A program made the translations under genes and the position numbers. A model generated the notes under the pieces. It was not told where the DNA came from. It did not search any database and saw nothing but the letters and a program-made list of their open reading frames with translations. From contig KN832555.1 in NCBI GenBank assembly GCA_000827205.1, forward strand, positions 918,893 through 982,892: DNA of 64,000 nucleotides, written 5' to 3'. The stretch comes from Plicaturopsis crispa FD-325 SS-3. Lineage: Eukaryota; Basidiomycota; Agaricomycetes; Amylocorticiales; Amylocorticiaceae. Positions 10,254 to 20,126 of this stretch are shown one piece after another. How positions within the stretch are numbered: the first letter of the stretch is position 1; each line of letters begins with the position of its first letter.

Positions 10254-12392
10254 TCATCGGGAGCTCTTCGCTCGTGCACTGGCAGATGCAGTAGCTTTCG
10301 ACGGCTGGGAGGTCGCTTTCTGGACGGCTTTCTTGAGGCTGGCACATGGCCCATCATCCGTCCATACTCCGGCAGCGCCTGAGACACGCATGTCAGCAAG
10401 TAATATGAGATACATGTAGGAAATCATTCACCTCCAGGAACGTCGTCCTCTGTCCACCATTTCGCCTGAAAGATAGAAATCGGTTAAATGACTAAATGCT
10501 TTTGCTCTCAATCTACTGACCGTCCAGAGGTCGCCACTGATAGTGCATGTCAGTAAAAAAGCCTTGCACAAATAGGTGGAGGAATGACTGACTTGTATGT
10601 GGCTTGCATCCCGCCGGTATACACTGCACTGCTATCCCACGCAGCCACTCCTGAGCAACTTCCCGATGTCGGCGTGGACGTCGGCGAGGTGGTCGTTGTC
10701 TTGGTGGAGGAAGTCTTAGTAGACGTGGTCTTAGTAGTAGTGGACGTGGCTGTTACCGTTCCCGTGGAACCGCTAACAGGCCACGAATCCGATCGTACGG
10801 TAGCGATCCACGAAGCAGCAGCATCGGGGAACTGAAAATGAGGAAACCGAATTAATATGATGCTATGGGTAGTTGTTAACGGTGATTGTACCTCCCAAAC
10901 CATGGCACCACCCGCTTTGAATGCAATCAAAAGTCAGCGATTGTTTTGCCACCAAAATTAGACAATTAAGGACGCACTCCATCCCTGAGATTTAGCCTGT
11001 CCTAAGCAGCCAGCGAGTGTCGATGGATCGATATAGCCATTGTTTGCATCTCCCGTCGTGCCTGGCTTCCCGATGACGAGCTTGTCTAGCGAAACACCAG
11101 AAGCTGCGATCTGGAAGAGTGCGGATTGAGGCCATGTGCTTGACGAGGTGGTGAGGAGGCCATCGCAAGTGGTGTACTCCGAGGTGCCCTCTGTATAAGA
11201 TGTCAGAATCCAGAATTGAAATTCGGTTTTTGAACACGCACGGTTGTAGAACTGGATATAAAAGACGAGTATCATGATCAATGACGATATGTTGTGGGTA
11301 CACTATATATTTACCTGGATGTTGTACTGGAAACAATGCGGTTAGCAAATAGATGAATGGCAGAGAATGAGCGCATACCCAATCGATTAGCGACCCAACC
11401 TTTTGGTCAACGGTGAGGTATGCACCGCCACCAAACTTTCCGGGGGAGAACCAGGGCGCGACAGCTGTATTGCCCAGATTAGACACGCGAGAGCCTTTTT
11501 TCTGGACCAACACAGGAACTTACGGGCATGAGTGAGGATGTACTGTCCTTGCGGAAGGCTGCTGCGAAGTTGCGTGGTGAATGACACAAGCCACGCTTCT
11601 GCTTTGCCATCTCCGGCATCAATGGCATTGAAATCTTCATAGTCAACGTCAACACCTAGAACCCGAAAAAAAACATAAACACGGTTCAGCACAATGATAG
11701 TAATATAGTATTCATACCGTCGAGATCGTATTGGATAACCCAGGCTGCCACGGTATTCGCAGTCGCAATGGGATCGGCACCGCTAGAAGTAGGGACATCC
11801 GTAGAGCCTATTCCAACGAATGTATTAGACCATTTTGGAGGCTCTAAACGAGAGTCACCGCATACCGAAGACAGAAACGATCAGGCTGATCCCAGCTGCC
11901 GCATACTGAGATTTTACAGATGAGCGCTCGGCAGCCGTGAGTTGTGTCCATTCTTCAGCCTTGTCGAACGGGCCTTCAGTCAAAAGGAATGAAAGTGCAC
12001 TTTGCAACCGCACGTCAACTCTCGCATATATTGCACTATGATCGCAAGTACTCACAAAACATTGAATCCCTTCATGTGAGAGTCTGAGTGTAAGTGATGC
12101 GCAAGAACGGTGACATCGCGTGACTAACCGCGACCGCGGAGGCTGCAGGAGGGCCAGTAGTGCCAGATACAAACTAGATCCTTGTAAGCGCCTCGACGAT
12201 CAAGTTCAGGACGAGCGAATCACTTACTTTATCACTGTACACAACAAAGTGCGGTGAAGCAGGAGTCGCCCGTTCGAGGATTCTGCGAGCCTGATTATCA
12301 AGCCCGCTCAAAGGGGGCTCGAGTGGAGAGGCTACCACGTAACTAAGGGTGCAGAGTGCAGCGAAAAGGCGGGCAAAACTCGGATACAACAT
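10254..12392 (-). CDS. GH18 chitinase with C-terminal CBM5, secreted
   Basis: A secreted modular chitinase. Exon 1 encodes a signal peptide (MLYPSFARLFAALCTL... AS). The GH18 barrel follows, with the catalytic motif DGVDVDYE reconstituted across an intron, and GAMVWEFPDAAASW near its end. A Thr/Lys-rich linker (TSTKTSSTKTTTT) leads to a CBM5/12 chitin-binding module containing CSGVAAWDSSAVYTGG and LWTAKWW, then a short Lys/Ser/Ala tail ending KSSR before the stop at 10254-10256. Every junction I tested keeps frame. The module order (GH18, linker, CBM5) suits action on insoluble chitin. It sits head to tail with the first chitinase, but the catalytic domains belong to different GH18 groups, so this is probably not a recent tandem duplicate. 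Confidence 0.88.
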
Positions 12393-13735
12393 CCTAAGAG
12401 TAAATGAGCGGTACCGAAAGTGAAGCGGTTAATGGACAGCAATGCCATCCTGGCCGTTTTATACAAAGCCCAAGCCCCCTGGATATGCCGTATGCGTGCA
12501 ACATCGGGAGGACATGCGAGTAGGCACATATCTCTTCCAGTGATCAGCCAAGATGACCGGAGGCGGTCGAAAGAGAAATCCGTTGGCAATAATACCCTCA
12601 GGGCAGTTTGGCCAGGCTGTTTAACATAGATCAGCGTGAAGAGCAAGTATAACACAGCAGACCTTATGCGGACGATAAGCGTTGCACAGCGAATCAAGCG
12701 TACTCTGCAGAGCATCAAGCATGCGCTGGCAGACATAATTGTTTTTAAATCAGGGGCGGAGGCAGAGGAGGGAAGCGCGACACCATGCGGCATGCAACGC
12801 TTGAGAGCCATTATTGAATGGAAGTTGTCGGGATTGCTGCGTTGTCCAATCTACGCAAATAAGGTACAGCGGTATCCTCGTGGTGCCAAAAGAAAGAAGT
12901 GAGCATCCGGAAGAAGAAGTGACGAGCGCAGAGCGGCCTTGCGATTGATCGCACATAGACATGTCTCTAGACATCAAGTGTCAAAGTAAACGTGTACGAA
13001 GGATGCCCTTACACGACCGTGGCAAGGGTTTATGCACTGACTGAACTTGAATCAGTATGTTGTGCACAGTAGACAGGCTCGGAGCCAAGCGATGAAGACT
13101 CTCACGTATATCAGCCACTGAGCGGGTCCGCGAAGCTTCACGTCTGGGTCCGCATGGAACCAAAACTTTAACGTCCTCAAAGAGGTACAGTGCATTCCGT
13201 AACATCCTCGATGTTACCGCGCGGCGCGTTCCTCACAAAGAGTACGAGAGGCAAGCAGGCTTGACCATCTCGTCCTGGGAGCAGAGCTCGCGGCCGTACT
13301 CTGACTTGCCCTGGGAGTCTTGCAACCCCTGACAGTCGCGTATCTCGTGTTGTCCTTGTGCGGCTGTTGTTGAAGTTAGCGATCATCTGGTCATCCCAGC
13401 TGTCGATTTAAGGCGATAGATGAGGAAGAGGTGTTCATATGTTCGTTCCCGCAGGATGAGATGCTGAGAGTCCAGAAACGGTTTCGGACGCGTAGCGTGC
13501 TGCCATTTGCGTTTCAAACTCAGCGACGATTAGTTCTGTACTACAGCCGATACTGCGCCGATATCCAGTGCGATTACAGCTCGAGCGCTAACGATTTGAG
13601 AAAAGATATTAGGCATCTAATACACGCAAGGAAAAACAACGAGACAAAACATGACGACCAAGAACAAAGAGCTACCGACGCGTGTCCGACTATTATTCGG
13701 CATAGTGTATAACCTACAATAGTATGAGCACCACG
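12393..13735. other. intergenic, chitinase promoter side
   Basis: This 1.3-kb stretch lies between the start of the CBM5 chitinase and the 3' end of CK2 alpha, both on the minus strand. Open frames exist but are short or lack motifs. I see no gene. Confidence 0.4.
12457..12463 (-). promoter_or_regulatory. TATA box upstream of CBM5 chitinase
   Basis: TATAAAA on the minus strand lies about 65 bp upstream of the chitinase start codon at 12392. This placement is usual for inducible fungal secreted enzymes. Confidence 0.45.
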
Positions 13736-15152
13736 TCAAGCATCCGACGCGACAGAACCCTCGCTCTCCCCTTCGGCGATCCGTACCGGGTCTAATATCG
13801 GCGAAACGCCAGGTCAACGACGCTGAAAACAGGTAGGTTACGACGATCTCACCGAAGAAATTATGACCCTGGGCTTCCCGGGCGGTGAGACGCTCTTGAT
13901 GGTCATAGCGCAGCAGTTTGTCGAGGAAATCGATAGCCTCATTGGTTATGTACCGCTGATTTTCAGAGGTGATGAATCGCGTCCACGGTCTTCTCGGGTA
14001 TCTGGATAGCGTCGAGGTTAGTGGAAGTTATGTCATGTAAGGTTGAGTTTTACCTCCCAAGGATCTCGTCGTACTGTGGATCAAGCCGGATGTTATATTT
14101 GTCGATGTAGGCGTATAGTTCGTCAGTGCCGAGGACCTTGGTGATCTTCACAAGCTGGTCGTAGTTGTCGTGCCCATGGAAGAAGGGTTCCTTTCGGAAA
14201 ATCTTTGCGGTGAAACAGTGTGAGAATCGCGTCGAGGAGGCCAATGAAAATATGGGGACACACCATCGACGCAAACATGCACCCATAACTCCATAAATCA
14301 AGACTGTAGTCGTACTCCTGGAAATCGACCAACAGCTCAGGCCCCTTGAAGTATCGCGACGCGACGCGAACGTTGTATTCCGTTTTCGGGTGGTAGAATT
14401 CAGCCAGTCCCCAGTCGATTAATCGAAGCTGTGATGATGCTAAGACACGATGCCAACATGAAAGGAGGTTGCCGGGAACGTACTTTGCGATGCTCGTGAT
14501 CTATCATGACATTGTGGGGTTTTACATCTCGGTGCATTATGCCTTTGGAGTGACAGAAGTCCAGAGCCTGCGTCGGTTCGTGTCAAAGGTGCACTAGCGT
14601 GAAGGAGAGGAGCCTGACCTTGAGCAGCTCAAGCATGTAGAATCGTACGTCCATGTCTGTGAAACGCGGGTACAGGACCTTGAAATCAACATTGTGCACA
14701 TATTCCGTGATCAGGGATGGGATTTTTGAGGACTGGTCGCGAACGACATCGAGGAGCGAGACGACGTTCGGCCCTCCCGCTAGATTTTGCAAGATTTTGA
14801 TTTCGCGCTTGATCTTCTTCTTCTTGACGGGTTTGAGGACCTTGATGATGCATTTCTCGTCGCTCGCAATATTGACGCCCTCAAACACCTAGCATACACG
14901 TCAGGACCATTTTACCCGTATCCCCAAGGTATTTACAGCGCACCTCAGAGTATTTTCCACGGCCAACTTTGCGCACTATCTCGTAGTGGTCTTGCGAACC
15001 CCATTGTACCTGCAGATTGTCTGTCTGCCGGTGAGAAATAGAGCTTCGAGACATGAAATTAATATCGCACCGTATTCATGCCACGAAGGACCTAACCGCG
15101 CATTGACATCAGCATATACGCGTGCCACCGATTTGGGGGAAGAGCGACCCAT
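13736..15152 (-). CDS. CKA1: casein kinase 2 catalytic subunit alpha
   Basis: The acidophilic Ser/Thr kinase that forms the CK2 holoenzyme with beta subunits. The spliced protein shows the start [20 protein letters not shown], the glycine loop GRGKYSEV, the CK2-specific basic cluster [11 protein letters not shown], the catalytic loop [10 protein letters not shown], and DWG in place of the usual DFG, which is diagnostic for CK2. The C terminus ([12 protein letters not shown]...) is assembled by a last intron with TTAG acceptor. Eight or so exons all join in frame and the length of about 340 residues is normal. The start codon is only 141 bp from the divergent SET gene. Confidence 0.95.
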
Positions 15153-15293
15153 GAAAAGTGAAAGCAAAAGGAAAGTTGGAGCGATCGTGTTGACGAGCCT
15201 GCAGCAGGGGCCAAAGCTCTAAACGCGTGTATCTCGCGTGCGCACCGTCCGTGGGACATTTGGCCCCCCGCGTTTCTCTTTAGCACCACCACC
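15153..15293. promoter_or_regulatory. bidirectional promoter, CK2 alpha / SET gene
   Basis: Only 141 bp separate the two divergent start codons, so the genes must share this control region. It contains ACGCGT at 15223-15228, the core of the MluI cell-cycle box bound by MBF in yeasts. The motif is seen; its function here is inference. Confidence 0.5.
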
Positions 15294-15905
15294 ATGTCCG
15301 CAAAACCATCGCATTGGCCAAAAGATATCGAGTATATAAAGTCTTCTCGTTTTCACGCCTCTGTCTCTCCTGAGGTGCGGGCACACATATTAGGTCAAGT
15401 GAATGGCGGCCAGCGCGATGTAGATACCGGCGTGCGGTCGCTGGCTGTCATTCGACCTATTCCCCCATCTGCACATCCAGCTGCCGGACAGTATGGCTTG
15501 TTCGCAGCGAAAAAAATACCCCCGCGGACTCGCATATTGGATTACATCGGCGAGGTCCACTGTGACGATCGTCCCGCCTCGGATTATGATTTATCTCTCT
15601 ATCGGCTGCAGGACGGTACAAGCGTGGGCGTGGATGCTAGCAAGGCGGGTAACGAGGTAGCGAGTATAGCATAGCCTCTCCAGGTTCGACGTACATGATG
15701 ACATCTATGCCCGCAGGCGAGATTTATAAACGACTACCGGGGAATACGTGATAAACCCAACGTGCTGTTTACGGACGGGAGAACGGTGTCAGGCGAGCTA
15801 CGGATGAGCGTTTGGAGTGGAGGCGAAGCCATAAAGAAGGGTGATGAGCTCCTGGTCTCGTACGGGAAATCCTGGTGGCGTGAGCGGTCCGTCAACCTAG
15901 TCTAA
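15294..15905 (+). CDS. small SET-domain protein
   Basis: A compact protein of about 180 residues that is mostly SET domain, the fold of lysine methyltransferases. Two exons join at a single intron (donor after GNE). Seen motifs: the SET-N GxG-like YGLFAAKKIPPRTRILDY, the cofactor/substrate block ARFINDYRG, and the C-terminal KKGDELLVSYG. The canonical NHSCxPN is replaced by NDYRG...PN, which occurs in some fungal SET proteins but weakens any claim of histone specificity. There are no post-SET cysteines. The substrate is unknown. Confidence 0.8.
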
Positions 15906-16056
15906 AGTAGACGGCGTCTTGCCTCAGTTCTCCGCCGGTGTGTCTATTCCATCATTCACCCCGATTCCCTCTCTCTGATAAGTCGCGTGCATACTCTTCA
16001 GCTTGACAAAAACCGCTGCTCATCTACGAATATTACTATTGGGTCGGCAGGTTTTC

Positions 16057-16625
16057 ATGGCGTCCCGCTTTTCCCGGACGGCTTCCCTCGCTGCAAGTAA
16101 CAAGACGTTTCGAAGCGGTAGGATCTTATTCCCTCCTGATGCCCTAGCAAACGTTAATACACGTTTGAAAAACCCGAGTAGGAGCGAAATTAAGGATCCA
16201 CATGAGTGACAGCGTGTATATCCTATGCTTTGCGTTGATCCACGCTGATCATCGTAATTGGGCCTATCAACTCACAATCGGCGCGGTGAACATTTCCTGC
16301 TCTAACAGCATGCAGACGTCACAGGATTAGTTCATGCTGAAGAACTCCGTTGCCTCCGCAAGGCGATTCCGAACCTCAACTGATCCTCCAAGGAAGATGG
16401 CTTGTCGATAACTACACGATACGGTCACCTATCAACTTGCCAGCTGCCCCAGCTGAGGTCTCGAACTACTAAGGCGTGTGTCCTTCGTTGTAGGTCCATA
16501 ATGAAGATTTGATTCGATCACTAATGGAAGAAATAGAGCAGAGGCATCTCGGAGAAGAGAACGTCCCCGTGGAGAGAGAAATTATTGTGACCTACCAAGG
16601 ACGACCTACAGGACCCGTCGCGTAA
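16057..16625 (+). CDS. small predicted mitochondrial protein, unknown function
   Basis: I do not recognise the family. Three exons read in frame on the plus strand: MASRFSRTASLAASNKTF... to DPHE (donor GTGACA at about 16207), then TPLPPQGDSEPQLILQGRWL to LPAAPAE (donor GTCTCG), then VHNEDLIRSLMEEIEQRHLG to GRPTGPVA and a stop. The N terminus is rich in Arg, Ser and Ala with no acidic residues for over 40 positions, as in mitochondrial presequences. The first intron is long for this region (about 135 nt). A GTAAGT at 16622 could splice past this stop into a further exon ending at 16805, so the 3' end is uncertain. Coding quality of the exons is good; function is unknown. Confidence 0.5.
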
Positions 16626-17314
16626 GTCTGGCAGTTCCTCTTCCACGGTGGCCAGGACACGAGGTACGTCTCCGTCCCCTTGCCTAGAGCGCAATACCGA
16701 AGGAGATAACACCAACGGTCTTTTTTCAGGTGTCGACGCAGAAGTGCTTTTAGGGCGTTTAGCAGCGCAGGGATCCTGAGAACATTCTGGACTATCCTAA
16801 TCTGAGTGGGAAGTATACTGCAAGTGCCCATTGCGCAGCACAAGTAGGACAGTACTCCGCAAATGCAGGCACGCGAAGACAGGAAGAAGATCAGCTGCAA
16901 AACCTGCGACCATCGCGCCGCGAATTTATACCGCTTGATACCAGTTCTTGACAGGATGCACGTATGTGTTGAGGCTGTTAAGTGGTCGCAGAAGACGCTT
17001 CATTACAGCCTGCACAGGACGACTACTAGACTTGACTAGACCTGTGATGATCGTAGCCGATTCTACTGAAGAATAAAAGTGCTTTCCATTCTTTGCCGAA
17101 GAATTGCCCAGGATATGCGACGCAGTGAGCCTCGAGGATGGCACGCCACAGAGAACATATGTGCAGATTCGCCGAAAACCGGAATCCTCTCGAAAACACG
17201 AGAACACGTAATACTTTGGGACAAATATTGACAAATTTCTGAAATTTCCTCCGCGTCACTGAGAAATTGCAAGTTGCAAGCGTGTTTCCTTACCACAGCG
17301 ACCTCGCGCATTCG
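16626..17314. other. intergenic, Mdj1 promoter side
   Basis: Apart from the possible extra 3' exon of the preceding gene (up to 16805), I see nothing supportable. The right part should be the Mdj1 promoter. Confidence 0.4.
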
Positions 17315-19141
17315 ATGTCTATTCGCCTATCCTCGCCACGGATATCTACCTTCATTTTGTTTCACGCGTGTCCTCGCGCGTCCTGTAGCGCTAGTGCGCG
17401 GTCGCTGTTCACGCAGCAGGCACAATGGCTGCAAAGCCCTAGGTCGAACAGACGTCTGATTCGTCCGAGTGCAGGAAAACGGGCAGTAGACAAGGTATGT
17501 GCACCATCAAATCGAGGATGACTCCTCACTCACTTCCTCCGGTTTAGCGTGAGATACACGCATCTGCACCCCTCTCTGCCGCTCCCAAAGACCCATACAA
17601 GGTTCTCGGAGTCGCGAAAGACGCGTCGGCGGCAGATATCAAGAAGGTTTACTTCTCGGTGAGTATTGCAGCCGGAATTTGTTCAAAACTATACCCATTC
17701 AATCCATTCAGCTTGCTCGGAAATGGCATCCCGACACGAATCCGGACAAGGGTGCTCAGGATAAATTCACGGAGATTCAGGAGGCTTATGATGTACGTGT
17801 ACAGGCTCATACAACAGCTTGCCATCTCACGCTCTAATTTGCCCGTGAACAGACTTTGAAAGACCCAAAGAAAAGACAAGCGTACGATCAATATGGTGCA
17901 ACGTCGCAACAACCGGGATTCGATCCGGATGCTTTCGCAAATGCACAGGGTGGATTTGGCGGAGGGTTCGACTTCGGTTCTGCCTTTAGAGCTGGAGGAT
18001 CCGCAGGACGTGGACAGTCCGACCTTTTCGATCAGCTCTTTGGCGCCTTTGGCGCTGGCACCGGTGGCGGCAGAGGTAGTGGTCCTTTTGCCCAAAGCAG
18101 ACGGGGAGAGGACATACATGCCGCCATCGGTGTCTCGTTCATGGAAGCATGCAAAGGCACGTCGCGGCTCATCAACGTCAACCCTGTCACGAACTGCTCG
18201 ACTTGCTCGGGAAGCGGCTTGAAACAAGGGGCAAAACGGTCTACTTGCTCTGCCTGCGGTGGCTCCGGCACTAGGACTTTCGTTATACAAAGTGGCTTCC
18301 ACATGGCGAGCACTTGTCCGAGTTGTAACGGTGAGGGCTCGACCGTTCCCCGCGGCGGTCAGTGTGGTACTTGCGACGGTGTTGGGAAGGTCAGGACAAA
18401 GAAAACCGTCAAGATCGACATACCTCCAGGCAAGAAATTTGTTTCGTCGGCGTTTAATACGTCATTACTGACGGTCAATTCTTACCATATAGGCGTCGAG
18501 GACGGGATGACTGTCCGCGTCCCGGATGCTGGTGATGCCCCAATCTCTGGGTCGGCAAACGGTGACCTGCTGGTCCGCGTCAACGTGGCTTCCTCGAAAG
18601 TGTTCAGGCGACAGGGTGCCAATCTTCATCATGATGCCCGAATACCCCTGCACACTGCAGTCCTTGGCGGAAAGGTTCGGGTGCCCACGTTAGACGGCGA
18701 TGTTGATGTTCGTGTGCCTGCTGGGACTCAACCGGGCGAGGAGATGGTTCTGAAAGGTCGCGGAGTACCACCGGTTTTCGGAGGCGTTAAGGGGGACCTT
18801 TTCGTCGCGTTTTCAGTTCAGCTGCCGCGGTGCGTTTTATGTATTTGCCGAGCATATTGAAACTGACAACGAACTTCTGCAGAACTCTGACTAAACGGCA
18901 GAGGGAGATCTTGCAACAGTACGCGGACGATGTCGAGGGCCGAGTTCCTGCTCAGTCTAAGACATCGTCGACTGAAGCGAAGGTTGATCAGTCACAGTCG
19001 ACTTCAAGCGAACGGCCAACGGATGGTCTAAAACACGAGGATAATGGTACGGATGCTTCCTTTACCCCTCCATCACCCTCTCAGGAGGGTGGTTGGATGT
19101 CTCGCGCATGGCAAAGCATACGAGGGCTCATTGGTATCTAA
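17315..19141 (+). CDS. MDJ1: mitochondrial DnaJ/Hsp40 co-chaperone Mdj1
   Basis: The matrix J-protein that stimulates mitochondrial Hsp70 (Ssc1) in protein folding. A basic Ser/Arg-rich presequence (MSIRLSSPRIS...) precedes the J domain, which has HPDTNPDKGAQDK with the HPD triad. Next come a Gly/Phe-rich linker (GGFGGGFDFGSAF) and four zinc-finger repeats: CSTCSGSG, CSACGGSG, CPSCNGEG and CGTCDGVG. The two beta-sheet client-binding domains follow (VEDGMTVRVPDAGDAP, GDVDVRVPAGTQPGEE). The tail is acidic/Ser-rich and ends in WMSRAWQSIRGLIGI. Six or so exons join in frame; the first intron starts at 17495 and exon 2 at 17548. The whole architecture is that of Mdj1/DNAJA3. Confidence 0.95.
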
Positions 19142-20126
19142 TTTTTTATCTCCCTATCTTATCGCAATGCCGCCGCCAAACCTTGATTACGGACGTTTCT
19201 TCATCGCCCACTTCGCTGTTTGCAGTTTCGCACGAGACACAGGGCCACGACACGACGGAACCCGCTCAGGATGAATCGGAGCAAGATCAGAAGAGGAGAG
19301 CGACTGCCTAGTAGAACGAACCTCATTGCAGCCCACTCGGCAATTAATCATGATATTTACAGTATGTATCTTTACTATCACCCTTATTGACTAGCCCAAA
19401 TTGTCGCGTTCTGGAAGACACTTCATTGGCGAGACTATGCCGGGGTGCAAGGAGGTGATCGGGACATGTACCCAAAGTCATTCGTCGGAAAAATGGACTG
19501 CAGGCATTTTGCTCCGAACCATCATGACTCCCAAAGGGACTTCGCCAGTACCATGTCAGTGCACCGTTCTCTCTGTGCCTCACGGCGATCTCTTTGGCCA
19601 ATCTTGGGGGGAGCTCTTCGTCTGCAATCCCTAGATCGCTAATGCGTTCTTTACTTACAGGTTCTTTACCAAATGTCGCACAACGAGGCATAACGAGGCA
19701 TGCTCTTACTTCCAAGCCGCCCTTCCGTGACCCCCTTTTGACATTATTTGACGACACATCGCGCCCCGATCTCAGGTGCAATCAAAGCCCAATGTTGGAC
19801 ATTGAAAGGGCTCCTTCGTTGGGCTGGACTTGAGAGAAGTGTCGCAGAAACATGACACAAAGGTTCGGTGCATATCGTCATTTGTAGATCTAAAAGCTAA
19901 ACAAGATCTCGAGCAGTTACCCCGTCAATCTCTTTACTGAGGGACGTTTGTAATCGTACCCGTACAAGGCCACAGCTGATACGGAGCCACTTGTAAAAGT
20001 TTAGGGTCCGTGGTGGACTCGTGGTATAAAGAGTCCATATACTTACCATGTCGCCTCAACGTTATTCGTGTTCCCCCTGCCCGCCTCTGCCCCCACTTTC
20101 GATCTATCTACGCGTCTACGACTTCC
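19142..20126. other. intergenic, no gene seen
   Basis: This lies between the 3' end of Mdj1 and the start of the MFS gene. A minus-strand frame (19344-19781) has a patch that looks coding, but it would need a 31-nt intron and shows no motif. I do not call a gene. Confidence 0.4.
20035..20040 (+). promoter_or_regulatory. TATA box upstream of MFS gene
   Basis: TATAAA lies 87 bp upstream of the MFS start codon at 20127. A usual distance for a fungal core promoter. Confidence 0.4.

Noticed and set aside
12332-12902. Open frames on both strands upstream of the CBM5 chitinase
   Set aside because: No motifs, and they overlap the signal-peptide exon and TATA box of the chitinase.
19344-19781. Minus-strand frame with a protein-like patch
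   Set aside because: It would need a 31-nt intron and shows no motif or good start context.
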